DNA of 36,038 bases from Hyphomicrobiales bacterium (lineage in GTDB: Bacteria > Pseudomonadota > Alphaproteobacteria > Rhizobiales > Aestuariivirgaceae), in the NCBI GenBank assembly GCA_025359265.1, contig JANYHB010000011.1, forward strand, positions 1-36,038, in the 5' to 3' direction. Of this stretch, positions 27,100-34,956 are shown piece after piece. Within the stretch, counting starts at the first letter, position 1. Each line of letters opens with the position of its first letter. The notes beneath the pieces were generated by a model. That model worked only from the letters and a program-made list of their open reading frames with translations, searched no databases and had not been told where the DNA came from. The translations under genes and the position numbers were made by a program.

Positions 27100-28243
27100 G
27101 AGTTGGTAAAGTCGACTGATACTCTACAAAACTAACGTAGAAATTTCTGGCTGACTCAAAATTTGAGAATAAGTAGATTTCATTGAGGCCCTCGGGACTT
27201 GTAAATCTGATTTCCGCATATTTACATATAGGAATTTGTTGATTTCCCTTGAAACGTTGATCACGCGAGCCATCCCTATTTTCTTTTGACCATGCCTGTC
27301 CTGTGACGAAAGCATCCTGCGGGATGTTCTCGTGCTCTCGGAAGGATGTCATAGTTATGTCGATTTTGATTTCTCGAAAATCGACCAGGGCGAATTCCTT
27401 ATCGGAGCGCAACATTATCAGAAACGCCGGCAGGAAGTTCAGGTCTTCACCATTCGCGTTTTGAAATTTGAGACTTTCATTCTCACAGTAAAGCATGTTC
27501 AATTTTTCAAATTTCAGTTGCACTAACTTGCGAACAACGGCGGAGCTGGCGCGAGATCGTTCCAATCTTTTGTCAATTTCTCGATCTGCGGTTAAATCCC
27601 AGATGGCGCTGCATCTCGCCAACTCAGCGAACGCACCAACCAGTTTTCCGTACGCATTGAGAGCTTTCTGGCCAAGTTCGAACGTGACTGGAATGAATGA
27701 ACTCACAAGGGATTTGCGTTCGGCTACTAAATCTGCCGTAAGCCAATATATTTCTGTATTAAGGATGTTTACGCTCTTACGATAGAAGTAGCGAAATAAG
27801 CTGCGCTTGCGTTTTCTCAGGATTTTGGAACGATTTTGAATCTTTGATTTGAGCAAGTCAATTTCCGATTCAATTGTCGCTCGTTGCATGGCGAGCTGCT
27901 TCAAACTGCTCTTGAAGTGCAACATCGAGTCACTGGTGAGACTCGCGACTGAATTGCTTTTTATTTCCCTGAATTCTTTCTGAACTTCTGGTCTGGCGCT
28001 CCGATAGCTCGGATTTTTGCTTCTTTCAACTGGAGTGCGCCCGTCGTTTTCGGGGACTGGATATCCAATGTGGTGCACATAGGATATTCCGCTTCCGGGA
28101 ATGCCAATCGTAGCACGCATTCCAAGGTGGCTCAAATTTAAGTTTGCACCGGGGATGCCAACGGTTGCGCTCAGGCCTGAACCGCTTAGATTTATTCTAA
28201 AACCTGGAAAAACCTGAAACGAATGACGTAGTCTTATGCTCAT
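27083..28243 (-). CDS. DUF4236 protein with helical middle region
   Basis: This 386-residue protein begins with a DUF4236 domain (residues 1-60) made of short repeats: GFRINLSGSGLSATVGIPG, then LNLSHLGMRATIGIPGSGISY (quoted in part). A charged helical region with RKRKRSLFRYFYRK follows, then a C-terminal part of unknown fold. The coding sequence is visibly richer in A and T than its neighbours, and the gene sits between valS and a dispersed palindrome, so recent acquisition is plausible. Its 3' end overlaps valS by 17 bases. DUF4236 has no known function; no signal peptide is seen. Confidence 0.8.
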
Positions 28244-28295
28244 CTTGCAATCTTAATTAGAGAATACACCGGACTGCAAGTGGCCTCATTTATGA

Positions 28296-28420
28296 TCATT
28301 CCGGCCAAGCCGGAGCGCAGCGCAGGCACAGAGCCGGAATCCCGCTTTCGTCGTGTGCTGATCTCTCCAAAGCTGGATTCCGTGTCGCGCCTGCGCTGCG
28401 CTTCGGCTTGCACGGAATGA
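28296..28420. repeat. Long dispersed palindromic element
   Basis: Two arms, 28296-28342 and 28375-28420, are near-perfect inverted copies of about 46 bases (left TCATTCC...GGAATCC, right GGATTCC...GGAATGA) around a 32-base spacer. The inner part is the GAAGCGCAGCGCAGGC type common to intergenic palindromes of alphaproteobacteria. The outer tip recurs at 1-18 of this window. As RNA it would form a very stable hairpin; spurious frames reading through it are not genes. Confidence 0.85.
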
Positions 28421-28674
28421 CGACTGAGAGGGTGACTTTGCTTTGAAGCCAGCATTGAGTTACACTGCCTCCTTGCCCCACTCTTTCACTATCACTGCCA
28501 ATTGGGACAACGAGGCCAAGGTTTTCACCTCCAGTTCGGATTCCCGGTCTTGTTGTTGAGGCCGAAACGTTTGGGGAATTTGTGTCGTTGGTTGAGGCCC
28601 CTCGCGCCAGATATGCCAACACCATACGACGATGGTGTAATGGACACGGTTGGCCGCGGCCTGCCATCATACGC
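28421..28674. other. Non-coding stretch with no clear gene
   Basis: The stretch lies between the palindrome and the next terminator. Open frames exist on both strands but none has an SD, a family motif or a credible start. On the minus strand a start-less open frame ends at 28460 with a helical-looking tail; it could be a gene remnant but cannot be supported. Confidence 0.4.
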
Positions 28675-28701
28675 AAAAAAGGCCCCATTGCTGGGGCCTT
28701 T
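28675..28701 (-). terminator. Rho-independent terminator of the PsiF-like gene
   Basis: On the minus strand AAAGGCCCCA pairs with TGGGGCCTTT around GCAA, a perfect 10-bp stem followed by a run of T. It lies 23 bases beyond the stop codon of the PsiF-like gene. Confidence 0.9.
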
Positions 28702-28723
28702 AATGGTTGAACAAGTCTGCTGC

Positions 28724-29428
28724 TTACTTGCCAGCAGCTTTAAGGCGCTTGTTGCAGGCCGACAGGTATTGTGGCCAACCCATGCCAACCGGCTTGGTGG
28801 CAAGGCCACGCCATTCAGCGCCGCACATTTTTTCGCGGGCGTAGAAAGCCATTTGACCAGGGGTGAAGGGCTTGCCGTTTTTATCCACGGTTTTCACCGG
28901 CGCATCAGCGGCGGTTGGCTCAGTCGGAGCGACGACTTTCGTCATCTTGGGTGGGGCCACTGCAACTGGAGCGGCAGCTACGGTGCCTTTGACAGCAGGA
29001 GCAGCAGGCGCGCCAGCAACAACACATTTAGCGGCGACAAAATCTTTGAATGTCATGCCAGCTGGCACAGTTTTGGCGGCTTGCATGCCCTTATAAGCAA
29101 CTGAGCAATCTTTCATGAAGCTGCCAGAAGTGGCAACAGTGGCAGCAGCTGCTGGGGCAGCAGGTGCTGCGGCCTTGGCAGCCGGTGCCGCCATTTTGGT
29201 GGCAGGAGCAGCGGGGGCTGGAGCCGGAGCCGCAGCCGCATCAGCGCCGCACTTGGCTGCGCGGAAGTCTTTATAGCTCATGCCGCCGTCGGTTTTGTCG
29301 GCCTTGGCGGCTTTGAATGCAACGCTGCAATCATGGCTGGAAAGAGCCGAGGCATTGGTTGTCATAAAAGCACTGGCCGAAGCAGCAATTAGCGCTGCCA
29401 AGCCCAGGGTGCGCAGTGTTTGAGACAT
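28724..29428 (-). CDS. Exported three-repeat PsiF-like protein
   Basis: This 234-residue secreted protein has a signal peptide ending around NASA (residue 28). Three Cys-bounded repeats follow: Cys34-Cys60 (CSVAFKAAKA...YKDFRAAKC), Cys108-Cys135 (CSVAYKGMQAAK...FKDFVAAKC) and Cys202-Cys225 (CGAEWRGLAT...PQYLSAC). They are joined by Ala/Pro-rich linkers (61-100 and 136-180). Each repeat probably forms a disulfide-closed helical hairpin like PsiF-type repeats. Function is unknown. AAGGAACAG precedes the ATG. Its upstream region shares blocks with that of the small gene at 32684-32944. Confidence 0.75.
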   Translation of the reverse strand: MSQTLRTLGLAALIAASASAFMTTNASALSSHDCSVAFKAAKADKTDGGMSYKDFRAAKCGADAAAAPAPAPAAPATKMAAPAAKAAAPAAPAAAATVATSGSFMKDCSVAYKGMQAAKTVPAGMTFKDFVAAKCVVAGAPAAPAVKGTVAAAPVAVAPPKMTKVVAPTEPTAADAPVKTVDKNGKPFTPGQMAFYAREKMCGAEWRGLATKPVGMGWPQYLSACNKRLKAAGK

Positions 29429-29433
29429 TTTCT

Positions 29434-29554
29434 GTTCCTTATATGTAGCCGCCCTACATGATGCGGACTATGGTTGAAGCTGAGATGGATTCGTCGTCCC
29501 CTCTGGCGCACTCTAATCTTTTGCAATGTTGTTTAAAAGGCGGCAGTGAGATTA
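29434..29554 (-). promoter_or_regulatory. Upstream region with blocks shared with the 32944 gene (copy A)
   Basis: Plus-strand blocks GTTCCTTAT (29434-29442), TAGCCGCCCT (29446-29455) and AGGCGGCAGTGAGATTA (29538-29554) recur in the same order at 32951-33030. The first block contains the ribosome site of the minus-strand gene; the others may be promoter or operator elements. The region is also upstream of the plus-strand gene at 29580. Confidence 0.45.
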
Positions 29555-29579
29555 ACGTTTTTTCACCTTGGAGGGGCTC

Positions 29580-30083
29580 GTGTCAACAATAGAAGATGTG
29601 TTTCAGATCAAAAAACAAGAAGAAGCGTTACGCTTTGCTAGCTTTGCCGAGGAGGATGCCTGGGCGCTGGGCAGCCAAATGCGCCGAGCTGCTGCCACTC
29701 GCACGTTGCCTTTGGTGATTGATATTCGCATTGCGGGCCGCCGCCTGTTCTACGCAGCCTTGCCCGGCACAGCGCCGGAAAACCAAGACTGGGTTGAGCG
29801 CAAAATCAATGTGGTGATGCGGCAGCATAAAAGTTCTTATCGCTTTGGGCGCGAATTGCTGAACAGTGGTAAAACATTTGACGAGAGCGAAGGTGTTTTA
29901 CCAATCAACTATGCCACCCATGGCGGCAGTTTCCCAATCCATATCATAGGTGTTGGTGTGGTGGGCACCATTACAGTTTCGGGCATTCCGCAGCGCGATG
30001 ATCACGGCTTTGTGGTGGAACAGATCAGTAAATATCTGGGCAAAGATGCGGTGGCATTGGGGCTTGGGCCTGAAGCAAAATGA
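29580..30083 (+). CDS. HbpS-like / UPF0303 family protein
   Basis: This 167-residue cytoplasmic protein belongs to the YBR137W/UPF0303 group of the heme-degrading (HbpS-like) fold. It shows RTLPLVIDIRIAGRRLFYAALPG (quoted in part), NQDWVERKINVVMR, SSYRFGREL, and the glycine-rich GGSFPIHIIGVGVVGTITVSG characteristic of the family (quoted in part), then SGIPQRDDHGFVVEQI. The start is GTG 29580 with GGAGGGG just before it. Members may bind heme or cobalamin, but the role here is undetermined. The stop overlaps the start of the TauE/SafE permease gene by 4 bases. Confidence 0.82.
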   Translation: MSTIEDVFQIKKQEEALRFASFAEEDAWALGSQMRRAAATRTLPLVIDIRIAGRRLFYAALPGTAPENQDWVERKINVVMRQHKSSYRFGRELLNSGKTFDESEGVLPINYATHGGSFPIHIIGVGVVGTITVSGIPQRDDHGFVVEQISKYLGKDAVALGLGPEAK

Positions 30084-30850
30084 CAACGGCTGATATCACC
30101 TTTTGGGGCTTGGCACTTGTTGCGTCTTTTTCGGTGGGCGCATCCAAAGGTGGCTTGCCATTGGTTGGGGTTCTGTCTGTACCGCTACTTTCGCTGGTGA
30201 TGCCAGCGGGGCAGGCTGCGGGTCTGACCCTTCCCATTTATATTCTCAGCGACATCTATGGTCTATGGATTTACCGGCGCGAATTTGACAAACGCAATCT
30301 TGCAATTCTGATTCCGGCGGGCGCTGTCGGCATATTCATCGGTTATGTCACGGCCCATATCACCAGTGAGGACTTGGTGAAATTCCTGGTGGGGCTCATC
30401 GGGCTTGCCTATTGCATCGATGCGGTTTCAAAAACCTGGCGCATCGTGCCAACCAAACCGGCTGACGTCCCACGTGGCATATTCTGGGGAACACTGGCGG
30501 GTTTCACCAGTTTTGTCAGCCACGCGGGTGGGCCGCCTTACAATATGTTTGTGTTGCCGCAGAATCTCTCAAAGATGGTTTATGCAGGCACAACTACAAT
30601 CGTTTTTGCGGCGGTTAATTTGATGAAGCTGCCTCCCTATATTGCTTTGGGACAGGTCAATTTTAGCAGTCTGCAAACGTGTGTTATTCTAGCCCCCATT
30701 GCCCTGGTTGGGGCATGGTCAGGTTATCGGCTCACAAAAGTTGTGCCGGAAAAATTGTTCTTCCGCGCAGTTGAAATTGCGCTGTTTGTTGTGGCCCTGC
30801 TTCTGCTGCGCGAATCCTTGCCGCGCGTTTTGGTTCTGATGCACGGCTGA
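30080..30850 (+). CDS. TauE/SafE family anion permease
   Basis: This 256-residue inner-membrane protein has about eight hydrophobic helices. The N-terminal half reads SFSVGASKGGLPLVGV and the second half GTLAGFTSFVSHAGGPPYNMF; these paired glycine-rich segments are the repeats that define TauE/SafE (DUF81) transporters. The family exports or imports sulfite, sulfoacetate, sulfonates or other small anions. It is co-translated with the preceding HbpS-like gene, which suggests a shared but unknown substrate. Confidence 0.88.
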   Translation: MTTADITFWGLALVASFSVGASKGGLPLVGVLSVPLLSLVMPAGQAAGLTLPIYILSDIYGLWIYRREFDKRNLAILIPAGAVGIFIGYVTAHITSEDLVKFLVGLIGLAYCIDAVSKTWRIVPTKPADVPRGIFWGTLAGFTSFVSHAGGPPYNMFVLPQNLSKMVYAGTTTIVFAAVNLMKLPPYIALGQVNFSSLQTCVILAPIALVGAWSGYRLTKVVPEKLFFRAVEIALFVVALLLLRESLPRVLVLMHG

Positions 30851-30913
30851 ATTTTTTGTAATCACGCGCAATTCGCTTCACCGCATAGACAAATTCCCCT
30901 AAATCCGAATCAA

Positions 30914-30929
30914 GCTGTCACAAGACAGC
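30914..30929 (+). promoter_or_regulatory. Perfect short inverted repeat before mscL
   Basis: GCTGTC-ACAA-GACAGC is a perfect 6-bp palindrome with a 4-base centre, 19 bases before the mscL start codon. It could be an operator or a small 5'-UTR hairpin near the ribosome site. Confidence 0.35.
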
Positions 30930-30948
30930 GTCGATAATGGAGGGGAAG

Positions 30949-31299
30949 ATGATTAAAGAATTCAGAGATTTCGCGTTTAAAGGCAACGTGTTGGATCTGG
31001 CCATTGCCGTGATTATGGCGACCACATTTGGCGGCGTGATCAAATCAGCAATCAACGATGTGTTGATGCCCATTATTGGACTGATTTTCGGGAAGCCGAA
31101 TTTCAATGACATCAAGATTGGTGAAAGCATTGAGATCGGAAAGTTCATCACGGAATTCGTGAACTTCGTTATCGTTGCTTTTGTATTGTTTCTCATCATC
31201 AAAGCCGCAAACAAAGCCATGGGCAGTGCGCTGAGGGGAGAAGGCGGCGACGAAGAGATGAAAGACAGCCTGAAAGATGCGATGAAAGAAGAAAAGTAA
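30949..31299 (+). CDS. mscL: Large-conductance mechanosensitive channel
   Basis: This 116-residue inner-membrane channel opens under high membrane tension to release solutes. It has the N-terminal amphipathic helix (MIKEFRDFAFKGNVLDLA), TM1 (AVIMATTFGGVIKSAINDVLMP, quoted for identification only in part elsewhere), a short periplasmic loop and TM2 (FVNFVIVAFVLFLIIKAANK), then a charged C-terminal helix ending KEEK. GGAGGGG precedes ATG 30949; an ATG at 30937 overlaps that ribosome site and was not chosen. Confidence 0.95.
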   Translation: MIKEFRDFAFKGNVLDLAIAVIMATTFGGVIKSAINDVLMPIIGLIFGKPNFNDIKIGESIEIGKFITEFVNFVIVAFVLFLIIKAANKAMGSALRGEGGDEEMKDSLKDAMKEEK

Positions 31300-31360
31300 A
31301 TATACCCAGGCCAAGGATTTCCTTGTCGAGTCAATTTTGCGGTGGCAAGTTCGTTCCGCC

Positions 31361-32275
31361 ATGAAACTGAGCTTCCACACGTTAGACGTTTTTACCGCGC
31401 GCAAGTTCGCGGGCAATCCATTGGCCGTTGTGCTTGGCGCTGATCATTTGTCGACGCAGCAAATGCAAACCATCACCAAAGAGTTCAATCTTTCCGAAAC
31501 AGCATTTGTGATGAGGCCGGAAAATTTAAACAACACCGCTAAAGTTCGCATCTTCTTTCCCGGCGGAGAAATGCCCTTTGCTGGCCATCCGACACTGGGC
31601 ACGGCCATATTGCTGGCTGAACTGAGCAATAAGCCAGGCTGCACAATTTCCACCGAAATCCGGCTTGAGCTCAAGGCGGGGTTGACGCCTGTCAAAGTTA
31701 CGCGCATCGCCGATTCATGTTCGGGGATTTTCACCGCACCGGTTATTCCCTTTCGTGTCGATCTTGAATTGCCGAGTGCGGCACTGACAGCTCAGGCCTT
31801 GAATTTAAATCCCGAGGATATCGGCTTTGATGATCACGCCATCACCAGCATTGAAGGCGGCCCGCGGTTTTTCTTTGTGCCGGTGAGAACCCGCGCAGCA
31901 CTTGAAAAATCCCGCGTGCGCGAACCGTTTTGGTCAGACCTCATCAAACCCTTGGGCAATGGCGTTGATGCAGCTTACATCTACACCCGCGGCGGTGATG
32001 GCCCCAATGCGGCATTTCGGGCCCGCATGTTTTCACCAACGGGTGGCATTCCCGAAGACCCGGCGACAGGTTCCGCCACGGCCTTGCTCTCAGCCCAGCT
32101 GTTGACTGCTGAAGGGCTTAGGGATGGAACTCATCACTGGCAGATTGAGCAGGGCTATGAGATGGGCCGCCCTTCCGATTTGCGTTTGGAGGCAGACGTG
32201 ACAGATGGTGCGCTTAAAGCGGTTCGCGTGGCTGGTTCAGCGGTGCGCGTGATGTCTGGCGAGATTGATTTTTAG
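31361..32275 (+). CDS. PhzF-family isomerase
   Basis: This 304-residue protein has the PhzF/diaminopimelate-epimerase-like fold. The N-terminus FHTLDVFTARKFAGNPLAVVL is typical (quoted in part), the catalytic Glu lies in FNLSETAFV, and GEMPFAGHPTLGTA and EDPATGSATA form the two substrate-binding loops. Family members isomerise phenazine precursors or related small acids, but most have no known substrate. No phenazine genes are nearby. Its stop lies 3 bases from the end of the convergent small exported-protein gene. Confidence 0.9.
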   Translation: MKLSFHTLDVFTARKFAGNPLAVVLGADHLSTQQMQTITKEFNLSETAFVMRPENLNNTAKVRIFFPGGEMPFAGHPTLGTAILLAELSNKPGCTISTEIRLELKAGLTPVKVTRIADSCSGIFTAPVIPFRVDLELPSAALTAQALNLNPEDIGFDDHAITSIEGGPRFFFVPVRTRAALEKSRVREPFWSDLIKPLGNGVDAAYIYTRGGDGPNAAFRARMFSPTGGIPEDPATGSATALLSAQLLTAEGLRDGTHHWQIEQGYEMGRPSDLRLEADVTDGALKAVRVAGSAVRVMSGEIDF

Positions 32276-32278
32276 ACC

Positions 32279-32524
32279 CTATTCAATGTTCAGGATCGCC
32301 TTGGCCTGCGCGGTTTCATCAAGACCTTGCTGCTCATTGCCAGCGCCGCAGAGCTGAACCGCCTGATCGCGTAAATCCGCAACGGCTTGCTTGGCATCGG
32401 CCTCAAGCTTTGCCGATTCCATGGCTTTATTGATTTTGGCAATGTCGTCTTTGCAGGTGGCGGCACCGGCGGGTGCGGCCAAGAAAGCCAAGGCAGCAGC
32501 GATAAAAACAGTTGAACGGATCAT
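32279..32524 (-). CDS. Small exported two-Cys helical protein (paralogue 1)
   Basis: This 81-residue protein has a Sec signal peptide (about 21 residues, ending PAGA) and a short Ala/Gln-rich helical mature part with Cys24 and Cys59. Its start C-KDDIAKINKAMESAKLE aligns with CAGDMAKITDAMKAAKLD of the neighbouring gene, so the two are paralogues from a local duplication. The ATG at 32524 follows a weak GGAAACC; an in-frame TTG at 32536 is less likely. Function is unknown; periplasmic location is inferred. Confidence 0.75.
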   Translation of the reverse strand: MIRSTVFIAAALAFLAAPAGAATCKDDIAKINKAMESAKLEADAKQAVADLRDQAVQLCGAGNEQQGLDETAQAKAILNIE

Positions 32525-32625
32525 TTCGGTTTCCAATTTGAGTGAGATGCAGAATGGGGCATGGCTAGTTTAGCATTGTGACTAATTTAGGCCAAAGGCA
32601 AACGCACTGGCAAGCCTGGTTAACG

Positions 32626-32674
32626 AAAAGCCCCGGTCTCCGGCGCAGGGCACGCCCTGGCCGGAGGTTGGCTT
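32626..32674 (-). terminator. Terminator of the 32684-32944 gene
   Basis: On the minus strand a long GC-rich imperfect stem pairs AAGCC, CTCCGGC and CAGGG with CCCTG, GCCGGAG and GGCTT around a small loop. It ends in TTTT and lies 10 bases beyond the stop codon. Confidence 0.75.
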
Positions 32675-32683
32675 GGAGCTTGC

Positions 32684-32944
32684 TTAAGATTTCAACCCCA
32701 TCATCTTCATCAGCTCGGCGGTTGATGCGGTGCAAGCGGCTTCATCTTTGGCGGTCTGCGCGGCGGTGGCCTTGGTCATCAAGTCTTTGGCTTTGGCAGT
32801 GCCCGCGTCATCCAATTTGGCGGCTTTCATGGCGTCAGTGATTTTCGCCATATCGCCCGCGCAGTCTGCGAATGCGGGGGCGACAATAGCCGAGGCGGTA
32901 AAGAGAGCAGTGGCAAAGCCAGCAGCGATGAAGATACGTTTCAT
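32684..32944 (-). CDS. Small exported two-Cys helical protein (paralogue 2)
   Basis: This 86-residue protein has a signal peptide ending APAFA (residue 26 or so), with Cys28 and Cys71 in a Lys/Ala-rich helical mature part ending ELMKMMGLKS. It shares the C-x2-D-[IM]-AKI-x2-AM-x2-AKL pattern with the gene at 32279-32524. The ATG follows AAGGAACATTCCT. Its upstream region shares blocks with that of the PsiF-like gene at 28724-29428, hinting at common control. A terminator follows. No function is known. Confidence 0.8.
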   Translation of the reverse strand: MKRIFIAAGFATALFTASAIVAPAFADCAGDMAKITDAMKAAKLDDAGTAKAKDLMTKATAAQTAKDEAACTASTAELMKMMGLKS

Positions 32945-32950
32945 AGGAAT

Positions 32951-33030
32951 GTTCCTTATGGTTGACGTTAGCCGCCCTGCACAGGATGGTGATTAACGCA
33001 CAAGTCGAAAAGCAGGCGGCAGTAAGGTTA
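32951..33030 (-). promoter_or_regulatory. Upstream region with blocks shared with the PsiF-like gene (copy B)
   Basis: GTTCCTTAT (32951-32959), TAGCCGCCCT (32969-32978) and AGGCGGCAGTAAGGTTA (33014-33030) repeat the order seen at 29434-29554, with different spacing. Conservation outside coding DNA suggests a common promoter or operator. Confidence 0.45.
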
Positions 33031-33124
33031 TATTATGGCGACCACCGGTCTATGTGTCGCAGATTATTGACACGAAATTGACGTGTGGTTGCCAAACCCG
33101 CAAATCGGCGTTAGAGACAACTCG

Positions 33125-33208
33125 ATGATCAGATTTGCCAACCGCACTGCCTCTGCGCTTCTTGCGCCAGCGCTGCCGATTGGCCTGCTGCTGCTTAGCC
33201 GCCCTTAA
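33125..33208 (+). CDS. leuL: leuA leader peptide, Leu-rich
   Basis: A 27-residue frame, MIRFANRTASALLAPALPIG followed by LLLLSRP and a stop, lies 76 bases upstream of leuA. Seven of its residues are Leu, with four consecutive Leu codons (CTG CTG CTG CTT) just before the stop, followed directly by a GC-rich hairpin. This is the classic arrangement of transcription attenuation: ribosomes stall at the Leu run when charged tRNA-Leu is scarce. The ribosome site is weak. Attenuation by leucine is inferred from layout. Confidence 0.75.
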   Translation: MIRFANRTASALLAPALPIGLLLLSRP

Positions 33209-33237
33209 GGGCCGCCCGGGCTTTGGCCCTGGCCCTT
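33207..33237 (+). promoter_or_regulatory. Attenuator-type hairpin in the leuA leader
   Basis: AAGGGCC (33207-33213) pairs with GGCCCTT (33231-33237), with further inner pairing CCGGGC/GCCC-T-GG. The stem begins at the leader-peptide stop codon, so a ribosome there would affect folding. CCCTTAAGGG around the stop offers an alternative fold. There is no run of T after it, so termination may be weak or the control may be at another level. Confidence 0.55.
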
Positions 33238-33284
33238 GAGGGAACTTGAACGGCAATGCAAAACCCCTAAGAAGTAGCACCATC

Positions 33285-34952
33285 ATGATGATCAATCCCA
33301 AAGACAAATACCGCGCCTTTACACCTGTGCATTTACCCGATCGCAAATGGCCATCGGCGCAAATCACGCACGCCCCCATTTGGTGCAGTGTGGATTTGCG
33401 CGATGGCAATCAATCGCTGATTGAGCCCATGGGCCATGAGCGCAAGATGCGGATGTGGAACTCGCTTTTGAAAATCGGGTTCAAGGAAATTGAAATCGGT
33501 TTTCCCTCGGCCTCGCAAACTGATTTTGATTTCTGCCGCCACTTGATCGACAAAAACCTCATCCCCGATGATGTGACCATCCAGGTTCTGGTGCAATGCC
33601 GTGAGGATTTGATCAAGCGCACTTTTGAGGGCATCAAGGGTGCCAAGCACGCCATTGTGCATTTTTATAATTCGACCAGTGAACTCCAGCGCCGTGTGGT
33701 GTTTCAGAAAGACCGTGCGGGCATTAAGGAAATTGCTGTCACTGCCGCCAAGCTGGTTCGTAGGCTAACCGATGAGAGTGGAATGAGGGAAGCCATTCGC
33801 TTTCAATACTCGCCGGAAAGTTTCATGGGCACGGAACTGGACTACGCGAAAGAAATTTGCGAGGCGGTGATGGATGTGATCCAACCCACGCCAAGCCGCA
33901 AGATCATCCTCAATCTGCCGTTCACCGTAGAGGCGGCAACGCCCAATGTGCATGCCGATCAGATTGAATGGTCGATCCGCAACATCAAGAACCGCGATGC
34001 CATCATCTATTCCATCCACGCGCATAATGATCGCGGCTCAGCCGTGGCGGCCACCGAGCTCAGCGTGATGGCGGGCGCAGACCGGGTGGAGGGCACGCTG
34101 TTTGGCAATGGCGAGCGCACCGGCAATGTGGATATCATCACCTTGGCGATGAATCTGTTCAGCCAAGGGGTTGACCCCAAGCTGGATATTTCCAACATCA
34201 ATGATCTGGTACGCATGGCGGAATATTGCAACCAGCTGCCCATTCACCCGCGCCATCCTTATGCGGGCGAACTGGTGTTCACCGCGTTTTCAGGTAGCCA
34301 CCAAGACGCGATCAACAAGGGCTTCAAACATATGAAGGCCTCAAACGCGCCGCTGTGGGAAGTGCCTTATCTGCCGGTTGACCCGATGGACCTGGGGCGC
34401 AGCTATGAAGCCGTGGTGCGGATTAATTCGCAAAGCGGCAAGGGCGGCATTGCCTATGTGATGGAAACCGAACACGGCATAGAACTGCCGCGCCGCCTGC
34501 AGATTGAGTTTTCAAAAGCGGTGCAGGCCATTGCGGATGGTGAGGGCGTGGAGCTTGATGCCCAGCACTTGTGGAGTGCCTTTGAGAATGAATATCTTGA
34601 AGGCAATGGCACCTATAAATTCGTGGAACATCACGCCACGTCTGATCATGGTGATCAACCGCTTTCCGCCAAAATCATGGTGGATGGCAAGCCCAAAACC
34701 ATCAAGGGCCACGGCAATGGCCCAGTGGACGGGTTTGTGGACGCGCTGAAAAAAGAAAGCGGGCTGGCTTTCGAATTTGTGGATTACCGCGAACACGCCA
34801 TGGGCCACGGTGCGAATGCTTCGGCTGTGGCTTATGTGGAACTGCGCCTCGTTGATGGCACAACGCTGTTTGGCGTGGGCATTGATAAAAACATCGTGGT
34901 GGCCTCGCTCAAAGCCGTGGTCAGCGGTGTGAACAGGGCGGTGAAGCGGTAA
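33285..34952 (+). CDS. leuA: 2-isopropylmalate synthase
   Basis: This 555-residue enzyme condenses acetyl-CoA with 2-oxoisovalerate, the first step of leucine synthesis. The TIM barrel shows IWCSVDLRDGNQSLIEP (metal-binding Asp40), FKEIEIGFPSASQTDFDF and the metal-binding His pair in IHAHNDRGSAVAA (His245, His247). A linker and a C-terminal LeuA allosteric domain (about 430-555) allow leucine feedback. The length fits the long LeuA form. Tandem ATGs occur at 33285 and 33288; the TTG at 33246 lies in the leader. Control by leuL attenuation is likely. It ends 4 bases from a convergent gene. Confidence 0.95.
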   Translation: MMINPKDKYRAFTPVHLPDRKWPSAQITHAPIWCSVDLRDGNQSLIEPMGHERKMRMWNSLLKIGFKEIEIGFPSASQTDFDFCRHLIDKNLIPDDVTIQVLVQCREDLIKRTFEGIKGAKHAIVHFYNSTSELQRRVVFQKDRAGIKEIAVTAAKLVRRLTDESGMREAIRFQYSPESFMGTELDYAKEICEAVMDVIQPTPSRKIILNLPFTVEAATPNVHADQIEWSIRNIKNRDAIIYSIHAHNDRGSAVAATELSVMAGADRVEGTLFGNGERTGNVDIITLAMNLFSQGVDPKLDISNINDLVRMAEYCNQLPIHPRHPYAGELVFTAFSGSHQDAINKGFKHMKASNAPLWEVPYLPVDPMDLGRSYEAVVRINSQSGKGGIAYVMETEHGIELPRRLQIEFSKAVQAIADGEGVELDAQHLWSAFENEYLEGNGTYKFVEHHATSDHGDQPLSAKIMVDGKPKTIKGHGNGPVDGFVDALKKESGLAFEFVDYREHAMGHGANASAVAYVELRLVDGTTLFGVGIDKNIVVASLKAVVSGVNRAVKR

Positions 34953-34956
34953 AACC

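Noticed and set aside
28460-28666. Open minus-strand frame with a helical-looking C-terminus
   Set aside because: It has no ATG/GTG start with a ribosome site and no motif I recognise. It may be a remnant, but I cannot support a gene.
31312-31325. Palindrome CAAGGATTTCCTTG between mscL and the PhzF-like gene as terminator
   Set aside because: The stem is only 5-6 A/T-containing pairs and lacks a following T run.
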